Assembly: GCA_963728925.1 (NCBI GenBank)
Contig: CAVSMB010000002.1
Coordinates: 124,001 to 188,000, forward strand
Length of the DNA stretch: 64,000 nucleotides
From: JBBPZA01 sp963728925
GTDB lineage: Bacteria; Actinomycetota; Thermoleophilia; Solirubrobacterales; Solirubrobacteraceae
Direction of reading: 5' to 3'
Shown one piece after another: positions 42,293-49,769 of the stretch. Numbering within the stretch: the stretch's first letter is position 1; the number at the start of each line of letters is the position of its first letter. The notes beneath the pieces are model-generated. The model worked only from the letters and a program-made list of their open reading frames with translations. It did no database searches and was not told the DNA's origin. A program made the translations under genes and the position numbers.

Positions 42293-43723
42293 TCATCCGA
42301 ACCGCTCGCTCGACGCGAAGTTCGAGAACTTGGGGTACTCCTTCTGGAAGGTGAGGGTGACCTTGCCGACCGGCCCGTTGCGGTGCTTGGCGATGTAGAG
42401 GTCGGCCTCGCCTTCGCGCTCGGACTCCTCGTCGTAGTACTCCTCGCGGTAGATGAACATGACGAGGTCTGAGTCCTGCTCGACGTTGCCGGACTCGCGC
42501 AGGTCGGAGAGCACCGGGATCTTCGGGTTGCGCGACTCCACCGCGCGGCTGAGCTGGGAGAGGGCGATGACCGGGCAGTCCAGCTCGCGCGCGAGGATCT
42601 TCAGCCCGCGGCTCATCTGGCCGACCTGCTGGACGCGGCTCTCCACGCGCTCGTCGGCGCGCATGAGCTGGAGGTAGTCGACGATGATCAGCCCGAGCCC
42701 GCCGGGGTTCTGGCTGGCCAGCCGCCGGGCCTTCGCGCGCACCTCGAGAACGCCGACGTCGCTTGAGTCGTCCACGTAGAGCGGCGCCGCCGCGAGCTGC
42801 TCGGAGGCCGCGAGGATCTTCGGCCAGCGCGCCTCGGCGACGCGCCCCTTGCGCAGGTCGTCGCCCTTGATCCGCGCCTGGGAGGCGATGAAGCGCTGGG
42901 CGAGCTCGGCCTCTGACATCTCGAGCGAGAACAGCGCGACAGGCTTGCCGTGGTCAAGCGCGGCGTTCTCGGCCATGTTGGTGACCAGGGCAGATTTTCC
43001 CATCGCGGGTCTCGCCGCGATGACGACGAGGTTTCCCTTCTGGAACCCCCCCGTGATCTCGTCGAGGTCCTTGAAGCCGGTTGGTGTCCCGGTGAGCGCC
43101 TGGCCTTCCTCGGAGAGGCGGTGGAGCTTGTCGATCTCGCGGTGCAGGACGTCGCCGATCGACTGGAAGTCCTTCTGGCGGTCGTCGTGCGCGACCTCGA
43201 GCATCGCCTTCTCGGCCCACTCGACGAGCGCGCGCGCCTCGCCCTCGCGCCCCATGACGTTGCCCTGGATCTCGTAGGCGGTGTTGAGCAGGCGGCGCAG
43301 GAGCGCGTTGTCGAGGACGATCTGCGCGTAGTGGCGGACGTTGCCGGGCGCCTCGGCAGCGCCGGCCAGCGCCTGAACGACTCCCGGCCCGCCGATCTGC
43401 TCGAGCTGGCCGGCCTGGCGAAGGTGCTCGGTGATGGTGATGGCGTCGACCGGCTCGGCGCGACCGTAGAGGTCGAGCATCGCCTGGTAGATCGCCCGGT
43501 GGCGATCGCGGTAGAAGTGGTCCGGGCGCAGCCCGTCGTCGATGACCAACCGGTACATCGCGCGGTCCGAGAGCAGGATCGAGCCGAGGACCGACACCTC
43601 GGCCTCGAGGTTGTGGGGAGGGACGATCCCGCCGCCGCCGCCGCCGCCGCCGTTCGTCCGTCCCGCCTCGAAGCTCGTCGCGCTCATCCGAGGGGCCATC
43701 GTAGGTTCGGAGCCCGATGCCAT
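42293..43723 (-). CDS. dnaB: Replicative DNA helicase DnaB
   Basis: 476 residues. N-terminal domain PPHNLEAEVSVLGSILLS (about 35-52); RecA-like domain with ARPAMGKSA Walker A (about 237-245), FSLEMS, LIIVDYLQLM and SDLRESGNVEQDSD. DnaB unwinds the fork ahead of the polymerase and contacts primase. The ATG at 43723 has GGGGAG 7 nt upstream; in-frame ATGs at 43699 and 43687 are alternatives. Just before the domain is a run of eight glycines encoded by a CCG-type microsatellite (43632-43655). No intein or insertion is seen. Confidence 0.96.
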   Translation of the reverse strand: MASGSEPTMAPRMSATSFEAGRTNGGGGGGGGIVPPHNLEAEVSVLGSILLSDRAMYRLVIDDGLRPDHFYRDRHRAIYQAMLDLYGRAEPVDAITITEHLRQAGQLEQIGGPGVVQALAGAAEAPGNVRHYAQIVLDNALLRRLLNTAYEIQGNVMGREGEARALVEWAEKAMLEVAHDDRQKDFQSIGDVLHREIDKLHRLSEEGQALTGTPTGFKDLDEITGGFQKGNLVVIAARPAMGKSALVTNMAENAALDHGKPVALFSLEMSEAELAQRFIASQARIKGDDLRKGRVAEARWPKILAASEQLAAAPLYVDDSSDVGVLEVRAKARRLASQNPGGLGLIIVDYLQLMRADERVESRVQQVGQMSRGLKILARELDCPVIALSQLSRAVESRNPKIPVLSDLRESGNVEQDSDLVMFIYREEYYDEESEREGEADLYIAKHRNGPVGKVTLTFQKEYPKFSNFASSERFG

Positions 43724-43885
43724 GACCTGGCTCCCCGCAAGCTCCGTCAGTTTTTCTCCAAAGCCTGCGCGGGGCCGGTGCGCGCCGTCGCGGAGTCGCG
43801 TCAGATGAGCAGCTCCGGAGCGGGCGCGACGGTACCCGGGGCGCGGCCCGGCCCGGCCCGGCCCCGGCCCGGCCGCGCGAGGGGT

Positions 43886-44338
43886 CTACTTCTGCTCGAC
43901 GACCATGGTCTTGACCGTCGCGGTCACGCCTTCGGTGACCTCGACGACGACCATGTAGGTGCCGACGTTGCGGATCGGCTCGTCGAGGTGGACCTTGCGC
44001 CGGTCCAGCTTGATCCCGCGTGCGTCGCGAACTGCGTCGACGATGTCCTGGGCGGTGACCGAGCCGAAGAGGCGGCCGTCGTCACCGGCCTGCTGGGAGA
44101 TGGTGAGGACGGTCTTGGTGAGCAGCGCCGCGTTCTCCTGTGCGCGCTCCGTCGCCTCCTGCGCGGCCCGCTCGGCGGCGTCCTGGCGCTTGCGAGCGGC
44201 CTCCAAGGCCCCCGGGGTCGAAGGCTGCGCGAGCTTGCGCGGGATGAGGAAGTTGCGCAGGTAGCCCGCCGAGACGTCGACCACCTCGCCACGCTCGCCG
44301 AGCCGCTCGACGTCCTTGAGGAGGATGGCCTGGGCCAC
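43886..44338 (-). CDS. rplI: 50S ribosomal protein L9
   Basis: 150 residues: MAQAILLKDVERLGERGEVVDV with the signature GYLRNFLIPRKLA (about 25-37), a long connecting helix (about 45-75), and the C-terminal domain with LFGSVTAQDIVDAV. L9 binds 23S rRNA near the L1 stalk base. Gene order rpsR-rplI is conserved; the ATG is 5 bp after rpsR. A 160-bp gap to dnaB follows. Confidence 0.96.
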   Translation of the reverse strand: MAQAILLKDVERLGERGEVVDVSAGYLRNFLIPRKLAQPSTPGALEAARKRQDAAERAAQEATERAQENAALLTKTVLTISQQAGDDGRLFGSVTAQDIVDAVRDARGIKLDRRKVHLDEPIRNVGTYMVVVEVTEGVTATVKTMVVEQK

Positions 44339-44343
44339 GGCGG

Positions 44344-44676
44344 CTACTCCCGCTCGCGGTCGCGATCGCCGCGGCCACCGCGGCCGCCCTCGCGCGACTC
44401 CTTCACGTCCGCGGCGTAGGGCAGGAGGGCGAGCTCACGGGCCCGCTTCACGGCGCGGGCGATCTGACGCTGGTGGCGCCGGCAGGCGCCGGTGATGCGC
44501 CGCGAGCGGATCTTGCCGCGCTCGGACACGAAGCGGCGGAGCCCCGTCGCATCCTTCCAGTCGACCTGGTCGATCTTGTCCCGGCAGTAGGGACACGGCT
44601 TGCGGCGGCCGCTGCCGGGGCCGCCCTTCTTGTCTCGGCGGCGCGTGGGCGCGCGCCTGTTGCGCTGCTTTGCCAT
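44344..44676 (-). CDS. rpsR: 30S ribosomal protein S18
   Basis: 110 residues from the ATG at 44676, longer than the 75-80 usual because of a basic N-terminal extension and a C-terminal Arg/Gly tail (REGGRGGRGDRDRERE). KPCPYCRDKIDQVDWKD (about 25-41) with C27, C30 and later C57 (ITGACRRHQRQ) makes a zinc-binding (C+) S18. It pairs with S6 on the 30S platform. Upstream, the normal neighbour ssb is separated by a plus-strand gene. Confidence 0.95.
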   Translation of the reverse strand: MAKQRNRRAPTRRRDKKGGPGSGRRKPCPYCRDKIDQVDWKDATGLRRFVSERGKIRSRRITGACRRHQRQIARAVKRARELALLPYAADVKESREGGRGGRGDRDRERE

Positions 44677-44886
44677 GAAGTCTCTGAGGTGCCTTCGTCG
44701 CGGACGTGTCCGATCGCGCGCTGGTGCCACGCGCGAACGCGGCCATTGTGGCACCCCAAGGGTAGCGGCGACGTCCGCTGCGGCGCGCCCTGGCGGGCTA
44801 AAGGGGTCGCGCGAGGCGAGCGGGCGATGAGTCGGGGCATCCTCGGAAGCCTGATCCACGAGAACCCGCGATCATGAGGAGCGACG

Positions 44887-45447
44887 ATGGGCAAGGTCAT
44901 CTACACGATGGGCGCGTCGCTCGACGGCTACGTCGAGGACCCGAGCGGCAGCATCGCCTTCACGGCGCCCGACGAGGACGTCCACCGGCTCGCCAACGAG
45001 CAGGCGCGGGAGGCCTCCGCCTTTCTCTACGGACGGCACCTGTACGAGCTGATGGAGGCGTTCTGGCCCGCGGCCGCGCGCCGCGACGATCTGCCCGAGG
45101 TCGAGGCCGAGTTCGCCAAGGCCTACGTCGAGACGCCGAGGATCGTCTTCTCCGACACGCTCGAGAGCGTGTCAGACGGCGCGCGCCTGGTCCGCCGGAG
45201 CGACGCCGTCGCCGAGGTGACGCGCCTGAAGGACGAGACCGAGAGCCATCTGGGTCTCGGCGGCCCGGGCCTGGCCGCCTCGCTCCTCGACCTCGTCGAC
45301 GAGTTCCGGCTGTGGGTCAATCCGGTGGCGGTGGGCGGCGGCAAGCCGTTCTTCCCCGCCGGCGCGCGGGAGCTTCGGCTCCGGCTCGCCGAGCACCGCG
45401 CCTTCCCGTCGGGCGCCGTCTATCTGCGCTACGAGCGGACGCCGTAG
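44887..45447 (+). CDS. RibD C-terminal-type / dihydrofolate-reductase-fold protein
   Basis: 186 residues with TGAGGAGCG as SD. The DHFR-like fold of the RibD_C family is shown by VIYTMGASLDGYVEDPSGSI (about 4-23), FLYGRHLYELMEAFW (about 46-60), and the NADPH-binding LGLGGPGLAASLLDLVDEF followed by GGGKPFF. Such stand-alone proteins are NADPH-dependent reductases of unknown substrate. It lies on the plus strand between ssb and rpsR (both minus), interrupting the usual rpsF-ssb-rpsR-rplI order. Confidence 0.9.
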   Translation: MGKVIYTMGASLDGYVEDPSGSIAFTAPDEDVHRLANEQAREASAFLYGRHLYELMEAFWPAAARRDDLPEVEAEFAKAYVETPRIVFSDTLESVSDGARLVRRSDAVAEVTRLKDETESHLGLGGPGLAASLLDLVDEFRLWVNPVAVGGGKPFFPAGARELRLRLAEHRAFPSGAVYLRYERTP

Positions 45448-45499
45448 CGGATCGCAGCGCGAGGTCGCCGGGCGGGCCCGTGCCGCCTGCCCCTCCCGG

Positions 45500-45958
45500 T
45501 CAGAAGGGGATGTCGTCGTCCCCGGCCGCCGCGGGCGAGGCCTGGGAGACCTTGAAGTCGGCGTCGTCGACGGGCACGTCGCTTCGAGGGGAGAACCCGT
45601 TGCCGCCGCCGCCGTCATCCCGGCCGCCGAGGAACTGGACCGAGTCCGCGACGATCTCGACAGCCTGGCGCTTCTGGCCGTCCTGCGTCTCCCACTCGCG
45701 CCACTCAAGGCGGCCGTCGAGCGCGACCGGCCGGCCCTTGGAGAGGAACCGGGCGCAGTTCTCCCCCTGCGCGCCCCAGACGGTCACGTCGAAGTAGTTG
45801 GGCTTGTCGACCCACTCGCCCGAGGCGTTGTCCTTGCGGCGGGTGTTCGAGGCGATCCTCAGGCTGCACACCGACATGCCGCTCGGCAGCGAGCGCAGCT
45901 CGGGATCGCGGGTGAGGTTGCCGGTCAGGATGACCCGGTTGATGTTGGTCGCTGCCAC
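45500..45958 (-). CDS. ssb: Single-stranded DNA-binding protein
   Basis: 152 residues from a GTG with AAAGGAG 4 nt upstream. The OB fold runs from NINRVILTGNLTRDPELR (about 4-21) to AVEIVADSVQFLG (about 95-107); the tail ends in the acidic tip DDDIPF that recruits partner proteins. SSB coats ssDNA in replication and repair. A longer open frame upstream to 46060 has no family similarity. Located 280 bp after rpsF rather than overlapping it, with a palindrome and TACGCT box in between. Confidence 0.96.
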   Translation of the reverse strand: MAATNINRVILTGNLTRDPELRSLPSGMSVCSLRIASNTRRKDNASGEWVDKPNYFDVTVWGAQGENCARFLSKGRPVALDGRLEWREWETQDGQKRQAVEIVADSVQFLGGRDDGGGGNGFSPRSDVPVDDADFKVSQASPAAAGDDDIPF

Positions 45959-45992
45959 GGCGCTCCTTTCGGCGGCCGGCCCATCCGACCGC

Positions 45993-46004
45993 GAAGACGT
46001 CTTC
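45993..46004. promoter_or_regulatory. 12-bp perfect palindrome upstream of ssb
   Basis: GAAGACGTCTTC lies 35 bp before the ssb GTG, within the leader predicted from a minus-strand TACGCT box at 46017-46022. A dimeric repressor site is possible. It does not match the actinobacterial LexA box. Confidence 0.35.
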
Positions 46005-46016
46005 AAGCTCGGGTCG

Positions 46017-46022
46017 AGCGTA
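46017..46022 (-). promoter_or_regulatory. TACGCT -10-like box upstream of ssb
   Basis: Minus-strand TACGCT is 58 nt upstream of the ssb start; with ssb set apart from rpsF this could be its own promoter. Confidence 0.35.
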
Positions 46023-46238
46023 GCGCCGCGTCCGGCCGCACCTCTCCGGCGAAGCTGCATTCTGCGCAGAGTTGTCGCAGGCAGGACGCGAAGCGGTGGT
46101 CAGGCTCGGCGAGGCACATCTCGGGCGAGTGGGTCTCCGGCCACGCGCACGTCGAGGCGTCGGACAATGCTTCCGCGGACGCGGGATGCCGGCGGCGACT
46201 GCGTCGTGCGAGGGAGGAGAGGGACTGCGGCGGCGGTG

Positions 46239-46610
46239 CTAGCCCGCGGAGGCTTCGACGGACGCTGGACTGGGCGCCGCGCTGGGCACGGCGCTCGCGC
46301 GACCATCCGGCGGCGATGGGGTGCCGGGGCGGACCTTGATGATCCGGAACCGCACCACCCCGTCGGTGATCCGCAGCGAGCGCTCGAGCTGCTCGAGGAG
46401 CTCGGGCGGGCCGGTGAACTGCATCAGGTGGTAGTCGGCGTCCGTCTTGTGGCCGATCTCGTAGGCGAGCGGACGCGGCCCCCAGTCGTAGCGCCCGACG
46501 ATCCCGCCACGGGCCTCGATGGCGGCTTCGACGTCGGCGACGATCTTTTCGCGCTGGTCGGCCTCGGCCGTCGTGTCGAGGAGCATCATGAGGTCGTAGG
46601 TCGGAGCCAT
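46239..46610 (-). CDS. rpsF: 30S ribosomal protein S6
   Basis: 123 residues from the ATG at 46610. The S6 fold is evident: APTYDLMMLLDTTAEADQREK, then GGIVGRYDWGPRPLAYEIGHKTDADYHL-type strands and ERSLRITDGVVRFRIIKV. S6 binds S18 on the 30S platform. The tail is Ala/Pro/Ser-rich (about 103-123). No SD; TAGTGT lies 11 nt upstream. Divergent from the Gly-rich gene, with which it shares a 75-bp gap. Confidence 0.95.
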   Translation of the reverse strand: MAPTYDLMMLLDTTAEADQREKIVADVEAAIEARGGIVGRYDWGPRPLAYEIGHKTDADYHLMQFTGPPELLEQLERSLRITDGVVRFRIIKVRPGTPSPPDGRASAVPSAAPSPASVEASAG

Positions 46611-46685
46611 GGGCGGCGCGGACACTAGCAAAGGGCCTGCAGCCTTCGGGGGGCGAATCAGCGGTCTCCGGGCCCTCGGAAGGCC

Positions 46686-47438
46686 ATGGACCACGAGCCC
46701 GCCGAGCGCGATGGCCCATCACCTCTGCGCGCGCGAATCCGTTGGGGGAACGTCGCTCGCGCCGCCGGGCTCCTCGCCGTGATCGGCGCGGTCGCGGCGT
46801 GGGCCGCGCTGTCCTCGGACCGTCCCGCCCTGCCGCCCGAGGCGGCGGCTCCCGCGTCGCCGGACGTTCCCGTCGGCGACGGAGACCCGTCGGGAGGCCT
46901 TGGCGCGCCGGGCCCACTCGGAGGCCGTGGATCGACGACCGAGGGCGACGGAGCCGGCTCGGCGGGCAAGGACAAGGACGGCTCGCGACGCGCCCGAACG
47001 GGCAGGACCACGGACGGCCGCGAGCGAGGGGCGGGCCCTCGACGAGGGTCGCGTGGCAAGAGGTCCCGCGATCGGCGTCGGGGATCGGGTCGCGGACGCA
47101 ACGCCGGTGGTCGTTCGCGCGCCGGTCGTCGCAGTGGCGGCCGAGCACGGGGCAGCAGGGGCGCGAGGCGAAGACGAGCCGGCGGCGGATCGGGCGGCGG
47201 CAGCTCCGGTGGCGGAGGCTGGAGAGGCGGCGGTGGTGGCGGATCGGGCGGCGGCGGTGGTGCCGGCGGCTCGGGCGGCGGCGGATCACGCGGGGGCGGC
47301 TCGGGCTCCGGCGGGTCCGGAGGCGGCGGGTCCGGAGGCGGCGGATCCGGGGGCTCGGGCTCCGGCGGCGACGAGTTCGGCGGTGACTCCGGCGTCCACC
47401 CGCAGGGCGATGGACAACCCGAGTTCCGCACGACGTAG
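46686..47438 (+). CDS. Gly/Arg-rich single-helix membrane protein, 3' end replaced by an IS element
   Basis: 250 residues as it stands: acidic start, basic patch, one membrane helix (about 24-43, ARAAGLLAVIGAVAAWAAL), a Pro/Gly linker, an Arg/Gly/Ser-rich stretch (about 95-165) and a long Gly/Ser repeat tail (about 165-235). Its last codons read into the inverted repeat of the IS1634 element (stop at 47436-47438). Removing the element and one 7-bp duplication restores the end GQPGGEFFPG with a stop at 49411-49413, so only the final residues changed. Function unknown. Confidence 0.72.
   Translation: MDHEPAERDGPSPLRARIRWGNVARAAGLLAVIGAVAAWAALSSDRPALPPEAAAPASPDVPVGDGDPSGGLGAPGPLGGRGSTTEGDGAGSAGKDKDGSRRARTGRTTDGRERGAGPRRGSRGKRSRDRRRGSGRGRNAGGRSRAGRRSGGRARGSRGARRRRAGGGSGGGSSGGGGWRGGGGGGSGGGGGAGGSGGGGSRGGGSGSGGSGGGGSGGGGSGGSGSGGDEFGGDSGVHPQGDGQPEFRTT
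47412..47418 (+). repeat. Target-site duplication, left copy (GGACAAC)
   Basis: Identical to 49381-49387 and directly adjoining the left inverted repeat. Confidence 0.88.
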
Positions 47439-47439
47439 G
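47419..47439 (+). repeat. IS1634 left terminal inverted repeat
   Basis: 21 bp; pairs with 49360-49380 at 20 of 21 positions. Confidence 0.9.
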
Positions 47440-47524
47440 CGCGCGGGGAGCCCGCGATCCCTGATGGGGAGCGGGATTGGGGACTTTGTGCAGCTTGTGC
47501 GGCGTGTGCCTACGGGCCGAGGAG

Positions 47525-49222
47525 TCAGGCGGGTGTGACGCGCCCGAAGCAGGGTGGCTCGGGGACGCCGATCGTGGTGTGCAGCTCGCGTTGGCGGGCG
47601 GTGAGTTCGGTGGTCTGGGTGAACTCGCCGTCGCGTGAGCGGAAGTGACCTTGGCGGATCGTGCCGAGGTCGGCGCGCAGGGTGCGCCAGGTGTCGTCGG
47701 TGCGCGTCTCGGCGACGCGGATGATGACCAGCGCGAGGAAGCAGATCAGCACGTGCGCTTGGATGCGTTCGTCCTTGCGGTGGAAGACGGGCCGTAGCGC
47801 GAGCGTGCCCTTGAGGTCGCGGAAGGAGCGTTCGGCCTCGAGCAGCTGCTTGTAGCCAAGCGCGACGTCCTCGGCCGACAGCGAGGCGTCGCTGGTAGTG
47901 AGCAGGTACTTGCCGTCCAAACGGTCTTCGGCGGCGATCTTGTCGCGGTCGAGCATCAGCCGGCCGGTCTTGGTCTGACGCAGGTAGCGCGACAGCGTCT
48001 TGTGGTCGCGCAGCGCGCACTCGCCGCGCTGGTGGGCGTCGCGCTCGGCCTTGGTCTTGGAGCGCTCGCGCTGGGTCTTCAGGCGCGCGAGCTCGGTCTC
48101 GATCCGCCTGATGCGCTGCTCGCGACGGGCGCGGTCGCGCTCGGCCTCGGCGGGGTTGTGGCAGACGACGAAGCGTTCGGCGGCGTCGCCATCACCGACA
48201 CGCACTTCCTTGACGCGCAGGTTGTCGCGGACGGTGCGGTAGCGGCCCGGGCGCGACAGCGCCTGCTCGGTCTGCGGCATCCCCGACCTGAGCTTCATGC
48301 CGGCGATGTAGTGCCCGCCCGCCGAGCGCAGGTGGCGCAGGTTGTCCTGGCCGGAGAAGCCCGAATCGACGACGTAGATCGCCCGGCCGAGCCGCCAGCC
48401 GGTCAGATCGCGCTTGACCTCGGCGACGACCGACTGGTCGTTGGTGTTGCCCGGCCATACCCAGCAGCGGACCGGGATCCCCTCCCTGGTGACCGCCAAC
48501 CCGATCACGACCTGCGGCAGATCCGGGCGGTGATCCTTGGAGTGACCGAGGCGCCGCAACGGCCCGTCGCCGGCGTCGGGACCGTCATCGTCGTCATCGC
48601 TGGGGTCCTCGACGTCGATCTCGAAGTAGGTCGAGGTGGTGTCGAAGAAGACGACGTCGACCTCGAGGTTGAGCAGGTGCGCGACGCTGAAGAACACCGA
48701 CTCCTGCACGCGCTCGGCGCACTCAAGCAGGAAGTCCATCGCGCGATACAGCTGGTCGTCAGAGACGCCGTCGACGCCGTCGATCACGACGTCACGCCCG
48801 ACCCAGTGCGTCGCCTCGAGCTTTGACGCCGGCTCCAGGCAGCGCTGACAGACCATCGTGAAGATCGCCCGCTCGACCCCCGAGCGGCCGCGGCCGCCGC
48901 CGGCGACACGCGCGATCGCCCGCCCGATCCCCAACTGCGCCCACAGCTCCCCGACCACATGCGGGCCGCCCGACTCCGGCGCCCGCACGAAGTCGAACCC
49001 GTGCGGCGCGCCGGCGCGCAGGCCGTCCTCACCGCCGAGGAAGCGCTGGATCGAGCGCACCAACCGCACCAGCGCGTCGCGGTCGAGCAGGTCCTCACGG
49101 CCGAGGTTGTGGATCACCCTCGCGACCGGCACGCCACGCTCGTTGCGCTCGTTGTGCGCCAGCGCGAGATAGCGCACCGTCTCGCCGCCCTTCGTCCGCC
49201 GCGTCGTCGTTCGCACGTACAC
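47525..49222 (-). CDS. IS1634-family (IS4-like DDE) transposase
   Basis: 565 residues from a GTG at 49222. The DDE catalytic triad can be placed at VVFFDTTSTYFE (D about 193), YVVDSGFSGQDNL (D about 287) and LLEAERSFRDLKG (E about 475), the last within the family's Y-R-E-K region. An acidic insertion DDDDDGPDAGD lies after the first Asp. A long helical region (about 350-410) with Arg/Glu repeats is predicted coiled coil. Full length and without frameshifts, so likely functional. Confidence 0.95.
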   Translation of the reverse strand: MYVRTTTRRTKGGETVRYLALAHNERNERGVPVARVIHNLGREDLLDRDALVRLVRSIQRFLGGEDGLRAGAPHGFDFVRAPESGGPHVVGELWAQLGIGRAIARVAGGGRGRSGVERAIFTMVCQRCLEPASKLEATHWVGRDVVIDGVDGVSDDQLYRAMDFLLECAERVQESVFFSVAHLLNLEVDVVFFDTTSTYFEIDVEDPSDDDDDGPDAGDGPLRRLGHSKDHRPDLPQVVIGLAVTREGIPVRCWVWPGNTNDQSVVAEVKRDLTGWRLGRAIYVVDSGFSGQDNLRHLRSAGGHYIAGMKLRSGMPQTEQALSRPGRYRTVRDNLRVKEVRVGDGDAAERFVVCHNPAEAERDRARREQRIRRIETELARLKTQRERSKTKAERDAHQRGECALRDHKTLSRYLRQTKTGRLMLDRDKIAAEDRLDGKYLLTTSDASLSAEDVALGYKQLLEAERSFRDLKGTLALRPVFHRKDERIQAHVLICFLALVIIRVAETRTDDTWRTLRADLGTIRQGHFRSRDGEFTQTTELTARQRELHTTIGVPEPPCFGRVTPA

Positions 49223-49359
49223 GGTGCCTACAGGCTAAGCGCACAACCAGCCACAACACAAGCCCGACAGGACAAGACGTGTGCCTACAAGATTTCGACT
49301 CACGGCGACCAAGAACCACCCCCCCAAGCCAAACTCAGTCGCCGAGAGCCCGAAATTCA

Positions 49360-49380
49360 CCTACTTCGTGCGGAACTCGG
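49360..49380 (-). repeat. IS1634 right terminal inverted repeat
   Basis: 21 bp; complementary to 47419-47439 with one mismatch. Confidence 0.9.
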
Positions 49381-49387
49381 GGACAAC
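49381..49387 (+). repeat. Target-site duplication, right copy (GGACAAC)
   Basis: Matches 47412-47418. The interrupted gene's original reading frame resumes here and stops at 49413. Confidence 0.88.
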
Positions 49388-49457
49388 CGGGGGGTGAGTT
49401 CTTCCCGGGCTGAGCCGGCGCACGACGGGCCCACGCCGAAGACGCGGCCGGGGCCCG

Positions 49458-49736
49458 TCACGCCCCCTGCGGCGGCCGGCCTCCCCTCGTCTGTCCGACC
49501 TCGATCAGGTGCCCGTCGGGATCGCGCAGGTAGCAGCGGATCTCGGCGCCCCGATCCTGCGGCGGCGTCAGGAACTGCGCTCCCCGCGCGCTCCACTCGC
49601 GGTAGATCGCCTGGACGTCCGCCACACGGATGTTGAGGAAGCTGCTCACGCGATCGAGAGAGCGCGGCGCCTCCAGGGTCACGTCCGGCTTGTCGTCGGT
49701 CGGCCCACCGCCGGCGTGGAGAGGGAGCTCGGCCAT
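49458..49736 (-). CDS. Short VOC-superfamily protein, probably lacking its N-terminal module
   Basis: 92 residues. The SD AAGGAGG lies 6 nt before the ATG, so translation from here is likely. The body (FLNIRVADVQAIYREW.., RGAEIRCYLRDPDGHLIEVGQT) is one beta-alpha-beta-beta-beta module of a VOC protein with the usual late Glu metal ligand (E in LIEVGQ). Full-length relatives have another ~40-50 residues before LHAGGGPTDD; here only MAELP precedes it. Either an in-frame deletion removed the first module, or it works as a one-module dimer. It ends the otsA-containing run, 34 bp downstream. Confidence 0.72.
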   Translation of the reverse strand: MAELPLHAGGGPTDDKPDVTLEAPRSLDRVSSFLNIRVADVQAIYREWSARGAQFLTPPQDRGAEIRCYLRDPDGHLIEVGQTRGGRPPQGA

Positions 49737-49769
49737 GGGCCGCCTCCTTCGTCGGGTGCAGCGGGCCGC

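Larger units (their letters stand above)
47419..49380. mobile_element. Complete IS1634-family insertion sequence, 1962 bp
   Basis: Ends are 21-bp inverted repeats (47419-47439 and 49360-49380) beginning CCGAGTTCCGCACGA, with one mismatch. They are flanked by the direct 7-bp repeat GGACAAC. The element holds one intact transposase on the minus strand and about 85-135 bp of non-coding sequence at each end. Inside the ends are further TTGTGCG inverted pairs and an 11-bp direct repeat CGTGTGCCTAC (47503 and 49278), which may be transposase binding sites. The intact ends and clean duplication suggest a fairly recent insertion. Confidence 0.92.

Noticed and set aside
47503..49288. 11-bp direct repeat CGTGTGCCTAC as the ends of the IS1634 element
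   Set aside because: It is direct, not inverted, and lies inside the better 21-bp inverted repeats that are flanked by a target duplication.
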